From Nevskia sp035651715 (lineage in GTDB: Bacteria; Pseudomonadota; Gammaproteobacteria; Nevskiales; Nevskiaceae): a stretch of 64,000 nucleotides of DNA. Where the stretch lies: the NCBI GenBank assembly GCA_035651715.1, contig DASRFD010000150.1:1-64000 (forward strand). The letters are read 5' to 3'. Positions 26,722-36,257 of the stretch are shown in pieces. The translations under genes were made by a program, and so were the position numbers. Each line of letters starts with the position of its first letter. Position 1 is the stretch's first letter. The notes below the pieces were generated by a model that was given only the letters and a program-made list of their open reading frames with translations, was not told the origin of the DNA and made no database searches.

Positions 26722-27165
26722 GTGAGCCGACTGCTGCTGCTGAATGGCCCCAACCTGAACCTGCTCGGCAGCCGCGAGCCGGGGATCTACGGCACGCAGA
26801 CCCTGGCCCAGATCGAGTCGGCCCTGGCGGCCGAGGCGCAGCGCCTGGGCCACACCCTGGACTGCTTTCAGGACAACCGTGAAGGCGTGCTGATCGATCG
26901 CATCCACCAGGCACGGCAGGACGGCGCGGCGTTCATCCTGTTCAACCCGGGCGGCTACACGCATACCAGCATCGCCCTGCGCGACGCCTTGCTCGGCGTG
27001 GGCATCCCGTTCATCGAGATCCACCTGTCGAACGTGCATGCACGGGAGAGCTTCAGGCATCACTCGTATTTTTCCGACATCGCCGCCGGCGTGATCCTCG
27101 GCCTCGGCCCGCTCGGCTATCGCCTGGCGCTGCAGGCCGCGCACGAACGGCTGCAACAGCATTGA
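26722..27165 (+). CDS. aroQ: Type II 3-dehydroquinate dehydratase
   Basis: 147-residue dodecameric type II dehydroquinase of the shikimate pathway. Catalytic-region motifs are LLLLNGPNLNLLGSREP, the active-site Tyr in IYGTQ, NPGGYTHTSIALRDAL and EIHLSNVHARESFRHHS. GTG 26722 is the start: GGAAGAG lies about 10 bases upstream and the product begins exactly at the first beta strand. accB follows after 50 bases, the order found in many gammaproteobacteria. Confidence 0.96.
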   Translation: MSRLLLLNGPNLNLLGSREPGIYGTQTLAQIESALAAEAQRLGHTLDCFQDNREGVLIDRIHQARQDGAAFILFNPGGYTHTSIALRDALLGVGIPFIEIHLSNVHARESFRHHSYFSDIAAGVILGLGPLGYRLALQAAHERLQQH

Positions 27166-27215
27166 ACCGGCCGCGTTCCGCGGCGATCGAGAAATTTTAG
27201 GGAGTCAGCAAGGCT

Positions 27216-27698
27216 ATGGACCTGCGCAAGATCAAGACCCTCATCGAACTGGTCGAGGAATCCGGCATCGCCGAACTGGAAGTCAAGGAAGGCGAAGAGT
27301 CGGTCCGCATCAGCCGCCAGCCGACCGGCATGCCGATGCCGGTGCAGTACCTGGCCCCGCCGCTGCCGGCGCCGGCAGCGCCCGCTCCCGTAGCCGCCCC
27401 TGCGCCCGCCGCCGTCCCGGCCGCCGCGCCCGCGCCGGCCGCCCGGCCCGCCGACACCCGCCACATCATCAAGGCGCCGATGGTCGGCACCTTCTACCGC
27501 GCGCCCTCGCCCGGCGCCAAGCCGTTCGTCGAGGTCGGCCAGACCGTCAAGGCCGGGCAGACGCTGTGCATCATCGAGGCGATGAAGATGCTCAACCAGA
27601 TCGAGGCCGACCGCGCCGGCGTGGTGGTCGAGGTGCTGGCGGACAACGAAAAGCCTGTGGAATTCGATCAGCCCCTCTTCGCGATTGATCCAGCCTGA
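27216..27698 (+). CDS. accB: Biotin carboxyl carrier protein of acetyl-CoA carboxylase
   Basis: 160-residue BCCP. The N-terminal ~35 residues (MDLRKIKTLIELVEESGI) form the conserved AccC-contact region. A Pro/Ala-rich flexible linker covers ~45-80, and the C-terminal lipoyl-type domain carries the biotinylated lysine in IIEAMKMLNQI plus the family thumb (GTFYRAPSPGAKPF). The start has AGGGAG upstream. accC begins 15 bases after the stop. Confidence 0.97.
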   Translation: MDLRKIKTLIELVEESGIAELEVKEGEESVRISRQPTGMPMPVQYLAPPLPAPAAPAPVAAPAPAAVPAAAPAPAARPADTRHIIKAPMVGTFYRAPSPGAKPFVEVGQTVKAGQTLCIIEAMKMLNQIEADRAGVVVEVLADNEKPVEFDQPLFAIDPA

Positions 27699-27713
27699 GG
27701 CTGAGGGGCTGAC

Positions 27714-29069
<1,356 letters not shown>

Positions 29070-29070
29070 G

Positions 29071-29158
29071 CTCACGCAAGAGGCGAAGCCGGCGGGAGAA
29101 GCGCGAAGAAAAAGCCGTCTTTTGACTTTCCCCTGCGGCCTTCGCGCCTGCGCGTGAG
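29071..29158. repeat. 88-base imperfect inverted repeat between accC and prmA
   Basis: The left arm CTCACGCAAGAGGCGAAGCC and the right arm (read backwards CTCACGCGCAGGCGCGAAGG) pair with a few slipped bases over about 30 positions, around a ~26-base purine/pyrimidine-rich centre. It fills most of the 117-base gap. It could be a REP/MITE-like insertion or a processing hairpin that reduces prmA expression relative to accBC. Confidence 0.55.
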
Positions 29159-29186
29159 GCGTTTTTGCTTTCCGAGGAGCGGATGC

Positions 29187-30083
29187 ATGTCCTGGATTGA
29201 ACTGTCCGTCGTCAGCGAATATCCCGAGTTCGCCGAAGAAGTGCTGCTGGCGCAGGGCGCGGTGTCGGTCAGCATGAACGATGCGGCCGACGATCCCTTG
29301 TTCGAGCCCGGGGTCGGCGAGACGCCGCTGTGGCAGCACACCGCCACGCGCGGCCTGTTCCATCCGGAAGCCGACCTGGACCGGGTACGCACGATACTGC
29401 GCGAGCTGCTGCCCGACGGCGCGGCGCTGCGCTTCGAACAACGCAAGGTCGAGGACAAGGACTGGATCAACGCCTGGCTGCAGCACGCCAAGCCAATGCG
29501 CTTCGGCGGCGCGCAAGCGCCGGGCCTGTGGATCTGCCCGACCGGCCACGTCGTCGAAGAACCTGCGGCGACGGTGGTGCGGCTCGACCCCGGCCTGGCT
29601 TTCGGCACCGGCACGCACCCCAGCACGGCGCTGTGCCTGCAGTGGCTGGCCGGCAATGATGTTTCCGCCAAACGCGTGCTCGACTATGGGTGCGGCTCCG
29701 GCATTCTCGCCATCGCGGCGCTCAAGCGCGGCGCCGCGCAGGCCGTCGCCGTCGACATCGACCCGCAGGCGCTGACCGCAACCCAGGGCAATGCGCAGCT
29801 CAACGGCGTCGACGCGCGCCTGCGTTGCGCGGACCTTGCGCAATTCACTGAACAAGCTGTGGATGAATCTGTGGACATCGTGTTGGCGAACATCCTCGCC
29901 AAGCCGCTGATCGCGCTTGCACCGATGTTGTGCCGGCAACTGCGCCGCGGCGGCCACATCGTTCTCGCCGGCGTGCTGCGCTCGCAGGCCGACGAGGTGC
30001 GCGCCGCGTACGCACCGTGGTGCGAGTTCGACGAGGACGGCGTGCAGGAGGATTGGGCGCGCATCAGCGCGCGCAAGCGTTGA
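29187..30083 (+). CDS. prmA: Ribosomal protein L11 methyltransferase
   Basis: 298-residue SAM-dependent enzyme trimethylating ribosomal protein L11. It has the short N-terminal substrate-recognition domain (MSWIELSVVSEYPEFAEEVL) and the catalytic domain with LDPGLAFGTGTHPSTALC, LDYGCGSGILAIAALKRGA and VLANILAKPL. The ATG at 29187 has GAGGAG about 8 bases upstream; an ATG 4 bases earlier is out of frame. In related genomes DUF3426 and dusB genes follow; here neither is present. Confidence 0.97.
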   Translation: MSWIELSVVSEYPEFAEEVLLAQGAVSVSMNDAADDPLFEPGVGETPLWQHTATRGLFHPEADLDRVRTILRELLPDGAALRFEQRKVEDKDWINAWLQHAKPMRFGGAQAPGLWICPTGHVVEEPAATVVRLDPGLAFGTGTHPSTALCLQWLAGNDVSAKRVLDYGCGSGILAIAALKRGAAQAVAVDIDPQALTATQGNAQLNGVDARLRCADLAQFTEQAVDESVDIVLANILAKPLIALAPMLCRQLRRGGHIVLAGVLRSQADEVRAAYAPWCEFDEDGVQEDWARISARKR

Positions 30084-30120
30084 ACGAAGTGAAGCGGTCG
30101 CTGTAACGTGACGAACGGTG

Positions 30121-30160
30121 CTTTCGCTCACCGCGTGACTTCAGTATTATCGCCTCCCCC
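30121..30160 (+). promoter_or_regulatory. Predicted fis promoter with GC-rich discriminator
   Basis: TATTAT (30145-30150) is a 5-of-6 match to the -10 box, followed directly by the GC-rich, C-initiating discriminator CGCCTCCCCC. Upstream at 16-18 bases only a weak -35 (TTTCGC/TTCGCT) is present. Weak -35 plus GC-rich discriminator is the arrangement of the E. coli fis promoter, which is under stringent and growth-rate control; the same behaviour here is inference. Confidence 0.45.
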
Positions 30161-30180
30161 TTTTTCGATCTGGCGAAAAA

Positions 30181-30318
30181 ATGTTCAGCGAGGGAGCAGC
30201 GCCGGATCACGCAGAACTTGTGAACACGGCGGGGAATCGCTCGAGCGGCGCGGGCACGTTGGTCCGGGCAGACTCGAACAATAACAAGCACGACGAAGTG
30301 GGCAGCATCGTTCTCTAA
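30181..30318 (+). CDS. 45-residue leader ORF overlapping the fis start
   Basis: Small ORF beginning ATG at 30181 (MFSEGAAPDHAELVN, ending NKHDEVGSIVL), hydrophilic, with no recognised domain. Its stop TAA shares a base with the fis ATG (TAATG), the classic arrangement for translational coupling. No clear Shine-Dalgarno precedes it (GCGAAAAA), and fis itself also lacks a good one. In enterics and pseudomonads the gene before fis is dusB, whose translation boosts fis translation; this ORF occupies that place. It could be a dusB-independent leader peptide or chance. Confidence 0.45.
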   Translation: MFSEGAAPDHAELVNTAGNRSSGAGTLVRADSNNNKHDEVGSIVL

Positions 30319-30587
30319 TGTCCAAGACTGAGCACAAAGCACTCAGCCACTCGGTGGCCGATTGCCTCGACGAGTACTTCAACACGCTCAACGGCCACGC
30401 GCCGAAAGACCTGTACGAGATCATCCTCGGCCAGGTGGAGCCGCCGCTGCTGCGCGCCACGCTGCGCTACTGCGACGGCAACCAGTCGCGCGCCGCCGAT
30501 CTGCTGGGCCTGAACCGCGCCACGCTGCGCAAGAAATTGAGCCAGTACAAGATCGCCGCCAAATCCGACGCGATGCACCTGCGATGA
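30318..30587 (+). CDS. fis: DNA-binding protein Fis
   Basis: 89-residue nucleoid protein. The C-terminal helix-turn-helix (PPLLRATLRYCDGNQSRAAD, then LLGLNRATLRKKLSQY) is the diagnostic Fis/NtrC-type DNA-binding region and the size is close to the 98 residues of E. coli. Fis bends DNA and activates rRNA and other growth-phase genes. It is preceded by an overlapping 45-codon ORF, and its stop overlaps the purH start as ATGA, so the three are probably translated from one message. Confidence 0.95.
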   Translation: MSKTEHKALSHSVADCLDEYFNTLNGHAPKDLYEIILGQVEPPLLRATLRYCDGNQSRAADLLGLNRATLRKKLSQYKIAAKSDAMHLR

Positions 30588-32152
30588 GCGCGCTCAAGCC
30601 GCGCCGCGCGCTGCTGTCGGTTTCCGACAAGCACGGCCTGATCGACTTCGCCGCCCGCCTCGCGGCCGACGGCATCGAGCTCATCTCCACCGGCGGCACC
30701 TTCAAGTCGCTGCGCGCCGCCGGCATCCCGGCGCGCGAAGTCTCGGACGTCACCGGCTTTCCCGAGATCATGGACGGCCGCGTCAAGACGCTGCATCCGA
30801 AAATCCACGGCGGCATCCTGGCCCGCCGCGGCACCGACGAGGCGGTGATGGCCGAGCACGGCATCGCGCCGATCGACCTGATCGTGGTCAACCTCTATCC
30901 CTTCGAACAGACCGTGGCCAAGCCGGCCGTCGGCATCGACGAGGCGATCGAGAACATCGACATCGGCGGCCCGGCGATGGTGCGCGCCTCGGCCAAGAAC
31001 CATGCTCATGTCGCCATCGTCGTCGATCCCGCCGACTACGGCGCGGTGCTGGCCGCCATCGAAGGCGCCGGCCTCGACGCGGGCTTCCGCCGCGCCCTCG
31101 CCACCAAGGCCTTCGCCCACACTTCGCGCTACGACGCGGCGGTGGCCGCCTACCTGTCGAGCCTGGCGGCGGACGGCAGCCGCGATTTCTTCCCGGGCGT
31201 GCTGGGCCTGCAGTTCGACAAGAAGCAGGCGATGCGCTACGGCGAGAACCCGCACCAGCGCGCGGCGTTCTATGTCGAGCGCCACGCCCCTTCCGGCAGC
31301 ATCGGCGCGGCGCGCCAGCTGCAGGGCAAGGAGCTGTCCTACAACAACGTCGCCGACGCCGACGCCGCGCTGGAGTGCGTCAAGTCCTTCGTCAAGCCGG
31401 CCTGCGTGATCGTCAAGCACGCCAATCCCTGCGGCGTGGCGGTCAGCCTGGACGGCATCGGCAAGGCCTATGAGCTGGCCTGGCAGACCGATCCCACTTC
31501 CGCCTTCGGCGGCATCATCGCCTTCAACCGCGAACTCGACGCCGCCACCGCCAAGGCCATCGTCGAGCGCCAGTTCGTCGAGGTGATCATCGCGCCGCAG
31601 GTTTCCGCGGAAGCCCGGCAGGTGGTCGCGGCCAAGCAGAACGTGCGCCTGCTGGAAAGCGGCACCTGGCTCGACGGGCCCGCCGCCGCACTGGACTACA
31701 AGCGCGTCGCCGGCGGCCTGCTGGTGCAGGACCGCGACGAGCACCGCATCAAGCTGGAAGAGCTCAAGGTGGTGAGCCAGCGCGCGCCGACCGAGGCCGA
31801 GCTGCACGACCTGGTGTTCGCCTGGAAGGTGGCGAAGTTCGTCAAGTCGAACGCCATCGTCTACGCCAAGAACCGCCAGACCATCGGCGTCGGCGCCGGC
31901 CAGATGAGCCGGGTCTACTCGGCCAAGATCGCCGGCATCAAGGCGGCCGACGAGAAGCTGACCGTGGCCGGCTCGGTGATGGCGAGCGACGCCTTCTTCC
32001 CGTTCCGCGACGGCATCGACGCCGCGGCCGCGGCCGGCATCACCGCGGTGATCCAGCCAGGCGGCTCGATGCGCGACGCCGAGGTGATCGCCGCGGCCGA
32101 CGAGCACGGCATGGCCATGGTGTTCACCGGCATCCGCCACTTCCGCCACTAA
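30584..32152 (+). CDS. purH: Bifunctional AICAR formyltransferase / IMP cyclohydrolase
   Basis: 522-residue enzyme catalysing the last two steps of IMP synthesis. The N-terminal IMP cyclohydrolase domain (RALLSVSDKHGLIDFA, LISTGGTFKSLRAAGI, VKTLHPKIHGGILARR) is followed by the formyltransferase domain with MRYGENPHQRAAFY, KHANPCGVA and SDAFFPFRDGID. ATG 30584 overlaps the fis stop by 4 bases. The downstream purD of other gammaproteobacteria is not here; the DUF4097 gene is convergent. Confidence 0.98.
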   Translation: MSALKPRRALLSVSDKHGLIDFAARLAADGIELISTGGTFKSLRAAGIPAREVSDVTGFPEIMDGRVKTLHPKIHGGILARRGTDEAVMAEHGIAPIDLIVVNLYPFEQTVAKPAVGIDEAIENIDIGGPAMVRASAKNHAHVAIVVDPADYGAVLAAIEGAGLDAGFRRALATKAFAHTSRYDAAVAAYLSSLAADGSRDFFPGVLGLQFDKKQAMRYGENPHQRAAFYVERHAPSGSIGAARQLQGKELSYNNVADADAALECVKSFVKPACVIVKHANPCGVAVSLDGIGKAYELAWQTDPTSAFGGIIAFNRELDAATAKAIVERQFVEVIIAPQVSAEARQVVAAKQNVRLLESGTWLDGPAAALDYKRVAGGLLVQDRDEHRIKLEELKVVSQRAPTEAELHDLVFAWKVAKFVKSNAIVYAKNRQTIGVGAGQMSRVYSAKIAGIKAADEKLTVAGSVMASDAFFPFRDGIDAAAAAGITAVIQPGGSMRDAEVIAAADEHGMAMVFTGIRHFRH

Positions 32153-32196
32153 AGGCGCCCCGGGCAAAAACCACGTCGGCCCGCTCCCGGCAACGG

Positions 32197-33489
32197 CTAG
32201 CGCGGCGGCGCAGGGGGTGCGGGAGCTGTGGGCGGTGTCGGCGGCGTGACGCCGGCCCCCTGCAGGCGGTCGATGCGCACGTCGCCGCTGAAGGTCGACA
32301 GTTCCAGGCTGACGCCCTTGCCGTCGCCGAACACGAACTCGCGGCGCTTGCCCTTGCTGGCGGTGGAGACGCTGGTGTGCTGCATGTCGCACTGCGCCTC
32401 GCCGCTGAAGCTCTTGACCAAGGCGGTGCCGGACACGTCGGACGGCACGCGCAAGGTGATGCTGCCGGACAAGGTCTCGCCGACGACCCGCGCCTGCGGC
32501 TCGAACGAAGCTTCCAGGCCCATGTCGCCGGAAACCGACTTCAGGCGCAGCTCCGAGAAGCGGCTGCCGCTGACGGAAAGATTGCCCGACACCGATTCCG
32601 CCGCGAGCATGCCCTGCAGGCCGCTGAGATGCAGATCGCCGCTGACGGTGTTGACGCGGGTGGACTTCGACGGCGCGCGCAGGATCAGGTCGCCGCTGAT
32701 GGTCTGCACCGCCACATCCTGCGACTGCACGTCGGCGCCGACGTCGCCGCTGACGGTGGTGATCTTCAGGGGCCCGCGCGCGCCCTGCACCGAGACGTCG
32801 GCGCTCACCGTATCCAGCTCGACGCGCGCGCCCTGCGGCACCATCAGGCGCAGGTCGCTCTCGCCGACGTTATGGCTGTGCTTGGGCAGCTTGACGACGA
32901 AGCTGAGGTCGGAGGCGTCGCCACTCACTTCGAGGCGGTCGACGCCGTAGCCGAGCGTGCCGGTGGCCAGCACCTCGTTGCGGTCCCAGGCGCTGACCAC
33001 CACGGTGCCGGCGACGTCGTTGATGTAGACGCGGCCGTCGGCATTGAGCGGGCGGCGCTCGTTGACCGGGCGGTCGCCGCCGGCATTGCCGTCGCCGGAA
33101 TCGACCGTTTCGTGGTGGTGCTTGCGGCCGAACATTTCCGGCGAAATCGCGGCCAGCGGCAGCGTGTTGAGGGCGGTCAGCGCGGACCAGTCGCGCCCCT
33201 CCACCGCCTGCTCGGCCCGCTCCTGGGCCTGGGCGGCGACGCGCCCGATCTCGGCCGAGCGGCGCGCCAGCTCCGCTTCGGCGCGCGCCTGGGCAGCCTG
33301 GCCACGGGCCTGGGCAGCTTCGGCCCTGGCCCGGGCCCGCTCCTGCGCGGCCTCGGCGCGGGCCTGGGCCTGGTCCACGGCCCGCTGCACCCGGTCGGCG
33401 ATGCCGCCGTCGTCCGGGTCCGCCAGGGCCGGAAGGGCGGCGGCGGCCAGCACGGCGGCCAGCATAAGCTTGAGCCACGGCTTGTTCAT
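32197..33489 (-). CDS. Exported DUF4097-type beta-helix protein with Ala-rich coiled coil
   Basis: 430-residue protein with a signal peptide (KPWLKLMLAAVLAAAALPALA). A strongly helical Ala/Gln/Arg/Glu repeat region follows at ~residues 28-100 (repeats like QARAEAAQ). Residues ~145-415 are a DUF4097 domain of repeating short strands with the motif SGD (TVSGDV, TISGDL, TVSGDLHL, SVSGDM, TFSGDV), which predicts a parallel beta-helix or adhesin-like fold. A Pro/Ala tail ends it. It lies immediately downstream of an ECF sigma/anti-sigma pair and is probably an envelope-stress output or sensor; the exact role is unknown. Confidence 0.85.
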   Translation of the reverse strand: MNKPWLKLMLAAVLAAAALPALADPDDGGIADRVQRAVDQAQARAEAAQERARARAEAAQARGQAAQARAEAELARRSAEIGRVAAQAQERAEQAVEGRDWSALTALNTLPLAAISPEMFGRKHHHETVDSGDGNAGGDRPVNERRPLNADGRVYINDVAGTVVVSAWDRNEVLATGTLGYGVDRLEVSGDASDLSFVVKLPKHSHNVGESDLRLMVPQGARVELDTVSADVSVQGARGPLKITTVSGDVGADVQSQDVAVQTISGDLILRAPSKSTRVNTVSGDLHLSGLQGMLAAESVSGNLSVSGSRFSELRLKSVSGDMGLEASFEPQARVVGETLSGSITLRVPSDVSGTALVKSFSGEAQCDMQHTSVSTASKGKRREFVFGDGKGVSLELSTFSGDVRIDRLQGAGVTPPTPPTAPAPPAPPR

Positions 33490-33503
33490 CTTGCGTGCCG
33501 GCC

Positions 33504-33986
33504 TCACCGCGCGTCCGCCAGGACCACGTGCAGCTGTTCCTTCTGCTGCCGCGCGGTGTCGAGCAGGCTCTTGAGGTAGGCGCCGTCCGGGTCGGCGGCA
33601 AGCGCGCGCTTGAGCTGGCTCTCGGCGCTGTCGACGATCTTCAGGTTGGCCTTGACCAGGGCGCGGGTCTCCGGGTGCATGCGCGCCGTGGCGGGCAGCA
33701 GCGGCATGTCGCGCGAGGCGACGGGCAGGCCGACGCCGGGCGGGGACTGCAGCGGCTCGGCCGGCTTGCGCAGGCTCTGCACGCCCACCACCGCGCTGAG
33801 CACCAGCAGGGCCGAGGCGGCGATGCCCACCGCCGCCTGCCAGGGCGCGCGCTGGCGGCGCATGCGCCGCGCGCGGATGCGCGAGTCGATGCCGGTCCAC
33901 AGGTCGCGCTGCGGCGCCAGGTCGCGCTTGAGGCCGCCGAGGCCGGGGATGGGCGGCTCTTCGCCGCCCGGTTCGAACTGTTTCAT
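33504..33986 (-). CDS. Putative membrane anti-sigma factor
   Basis: 160-residue single-pass protein: a cytoplasmic N-terminal ~50 residues rich in Arg, one transmembrane helix (~51-72, WQAAVGIAASALLVLSAVVG) and a periplasmic helical tail. It has no cysteine at all, so it cannot be a zinc-type (ZAS) anti-sigma factor. The call rests on position: its ATG overlaps the stop of the sigma gene (ATGA), the standard sigma/anti-sigma coupling. The DUF4097 gene follows 14 bases later. Confidence 0.7.
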   Translation of the reverse strand: MKQFEPGGEEPPIPGLGGLKRDLAPQRDLWTGIDSRIRARRMRRQRAPWQAAVGIAASALLVLSAVVGVQSLRKPAEPLQSPPGVGLPVASRDMPLLPATARMHPETRALVKANLKIVDSAESQLKRALAADPDGAYLKSLLDTARQQKEQLHVVLADAR

Positions 33987-34603
33987 TGCAACCACCCTCT
34001 CATCAGGCGCCGCGCGCGATGCAGCTGCGCTTTCGAGGTGCCGACGGCGATGCCGGTCAGCGAGGCGATCTCCTCGTGCTGATAGCCCTCGATGTCATGC
34101 AGCACCAAGACCGTGCGCGCGCCGTTCGGCAACTTCGAAAGCGCGCGCTCCAGATCCATCTTCATGCCTTCGTCCTCGTGCTGGACCGCCAGGAGCGCAT
34201 CCGGGGAGGATTCATCTTCCGTGCCGACGCTGTCGTCGAAGGTGACCCAGCGCTTGAGCAGGCGGTGCTCGCCCAGCACCACGTTCACGGTCAGCCGGTG
34301 CAGCCAGGTGCCGAAGCGGCTCTCGCCGCGGAAGCTGCCGAGCTTTTCCCAGGCGCGGACGAAGGCGTCCTGGGTCGACTGCTCGGCGCGCAGGCGGTCG
34401 CCGTTGCACAGGCGGCAGCACAGGCCATAGATGCGGTCCACGTGCATGCGGTAGAGCCGCTCGAACGCGCGCTGGTCCCCGGCCGCCGCCTGGCGCACCA
34501 GGGCGATGTCTTCGGATTCCGCCGTCGCGGTGCCGCTAGCCACGCTTGCCGCCACCGTGATCAAGCCGGCCTCCAGGCTGGGACATATGCTTGCCGTAGT
34601 CAT
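33983..34603 (-). CDS. ECF-type RNA polymerase sigma-70 factor
   Basis: 206-residue extracytoplasmic-function sigma factor. Region 2 is visible as DQRAFERLYRMHVDRIYGLC then QDAFVRAWEKLGSFRGESRF, and region 4 as LPNGARTVLVLHDIEGYQHE then EEIASLTGIAVGTSKAQLHR. ATG 34603 is the chosen start, with in-frame codons extending further upstream. Regions 2 and 4 are joined by an acidic linker (VGTEDESSPDALLA). It heads a three-gene unit with the anti-sigma and DUF4097 genes; no self-recognised promoter could be identified. Confidence 0.94.
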   Translation of the reverse strand: MTTASICPSLEAGLITVAASVASGTATAESEDIALVRQAAAGDQRAFERLYRMHVDRIYGLCCRLCNGDRLRAEQSTQDAFVRAWEKLGSFRGESRFGTWLHRLTVNVVLGEHRLLKRWVTFDDSVGTEDESSPDALLAVQHEDEGMKMDLERALSKLPNGARTVLVLHDIEGYQHEEIASLTGIAVGTSKAQLHRARRLMRGWLQ

Positions 34604-34777
34604 TTGCCGATCTGATGCGCCAGCGCCCTCCGGGGTTTGAACCCGGCCCTCGGCGCGCACCGTCCGTCGCCAAAGTATCACCCTGGAATCATAAAGTTGC
34701 ACACCACGCCCGGTTCACGCGGGCGGCCCCCGCTATCCCTTAAAATCCGCGCTTCCAGGCCCATCCGAGCACCGCCG

Positions 34778-35530
34778 ATGATGTCCTACCTGTTTTCGCC
34801 GTACTACCTGCCGATCCTGCTGCTGCAGATCGCCTGCGCCGTGCATGTGGTGCGCAGCGGCCGCGACACCGTCTGGCTGTGGATCGTCATCATCTTTTCC
34901 TTCATCGGCTGCGTGGTCTACCTGATCACCCAGGTCTTGCCCCACCTGGGCCAGAGCCCCGCCGTGCGCCAGGCGAAGAGGACCGCCAGCCGCATCCTCG
35001 ATCCCGAAGGCCAGCGGCGGCGCATCGAGGCGCGGCTGGCGCTGTCGGACACGCTCGACAACCGCACCGCCCTGGCGCGCGAGTGCATGAACCGCGGCGA
35101 CTACGGGAACGCGGCCGACCTGTTCCGCTCCTGCCTCAAGGGCATGTACGCCCACGACCCGGCGATCATGCTCGACCTGGCCCGCGCCCTTTTCGCGGCG
35201 GAGGATTACGCCGCCACGCGCCAGACCCTGGAAGAGCTGATCGGGAAGAATCCGGACTACAGGTCGCCGGAAGGGCACCTGCTCTACGCCCGCGCGCTCG
35301 AGAACCTGGGCGAGAACGACCAGGCCCTGCAGGAATATACCGTGCTCGACAGCACCTACCCCGGCGAGGAGGCGCGGGCGCGCCATGCCGTGCTGCTCAA
35401 GCGCCTCGGCCGCACCGCGGAAGCGCAGACGGTGCTGACGACGATGCGGACCCGCTTCAAGGCGGCGCCGCCGTTCTACCAGCGCAACGAGCGCTCCTGG
35501 CTGGACCTGGCCAGGCGCGAGCTGGGGTGA
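34778..35530 (+). CDS. Membrane-anchored TPR protein with PLDc_N-like N-terminus
   Basis: 250-residue protein. The first ~60 residues hold two transmembrane helices in a phospholipase D-nuclease N-terminal-like arrangement (YYLPILLLQIACAVHVVRSG, then WLWIVIIFSFIGCVVYLITQ). Residues ~90-240 form tetratricopeptide repeats (ALARECMNRGDYGNAADLFR, ALFAAEDYAATRQTLEELIG, ARALENLGENDQALQEY). It probably scaffolds a membrane complex; no catalytic residues are seen. Its stop overlaps the next start as GTGA. Confidence 0.82.
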   Translation: MMSYLFSPYYLPILLLQIACAVHVVRSGRDTVWLWIVIIFSFIGCVVYLITQVLPHLGQSPAVRQAKRTASRILDPEGQRRRIEARLALSDTLDNRTALARECMNRGDYGNAADLFRSCLKGMYAHDPAIMLDLARALFAAEDYAATRQTLEELIGKNPDYRSPEGHLLYARALENLGENDQALQEYTVLDSTYPGEEARARHAVLLKRLGRTAEAQTVLTTMRTRFKAAPPFYQRNERSWLDLARRELG

Positions 35531-36150
35531 CCGATCCGGTCTCCCTGTTCGCGGCGGTCGCCGCCGCGCACGGCCTGGCGGTGATCAGCCCCGGACCGGA
35601 CTTCGTGGTCGTCACCCGGCAAACCCTGGCGCACGGCCGCGCCGCCGGCGTCCGCACCGCGCTGGGCGTGGCCTGCGCCATCGGCATCCACGTCAGCTAC
35701 AGCCTGTTCGGGCTGGCGTGGGCGATCCGGCAATACCCGCCGCTGCTGACCGGGCTGCGCTATGCCGGCGCCGTGCTGCTGCTGTGGATCGGCTGGAACG
35801 CGCTGCGCGCCCGCCCGGCCGCCGTGACCGCCGCCGCGCCGGTTCGCGCCGCGAACCGCGACTTTGCCGTTGGCTTCCTCACCAATGCGCTCAACGCGAA
35901 GGCGATGCTGTTCTTCGTGGCGCTGTGCACCGCGGTGCTCAGCGCGGGCGCTTCCGCGGCGCTGCGCCTGGGCCTGGGCGCCTGGATGGTCGTCGCTACC
36001 GGCGCCTGGTTCTCGTTTCTGGCCTGGACCCTGGGCCATCCGCGGGTGCGCGAGCGGCTGCGCCGCTGGAGCCACTGGATCGAGCGGGCGATGGGCGTCA
36101 TTCTCGTGCTGCTGGGGGCGCTGGTGCTGCTGGAAGGCTTGGCCGGATAA
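35527..36150 (+). CDS. LysE family translocator
   Basis: 207-residue exporter of the LysE/RhtB superfamily with about six transmembrane helices. The family start LAVISPGPDFVVVTRQTLAHG and FLTNALNAKAMLFFVALCTAV are characteristic. It would export an amino acid or a derivative; the substrate is unknown. GTG 35527 overlaps the stop of the TPR gene by 4 bases, so translation is coupled. Confidence 0.92.
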   Translation: MTDPVSLFAAVAAAHGLAVISPGPDFVVVTRQTLAHGRAAGVRTALGVACAIGIHVSYSLFGLAWAIRQYPPLLTGLRYAGAVLLLWIGWNALRARPAAVTAAAPVRAANRDFAVGFLTNALNAKAMLFFVALCTAVLSAGASAALRLGLGAWMVVATGAWFSFLAWTLGHPRVRERLRRWSHWIERAMGVILVLLGALVLLEGLAG

Positions 36151-36257
36151 CCGGCCCGCACGGCTTTCCGCTGGTTGCTGCACACCGTTAGAATCGACGG
36201 GAGAGATGGCGAGACCGCGTAAAGTCGCGGGCAGAAAAGACCCAAGGGGATTCCCGC

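Noticed and set aside
34630..34646. tRNA-like T-arm on the minus strand (CCGGG-TTCAAAC-CCCGG)
   Set aside because: The T-loop consensus and 5-bp stem are perfect, but no matching acceptor, D or anticodon arms are found in the ~60 bases upstream, so it is a chance palindrome before the sigma factor gene.
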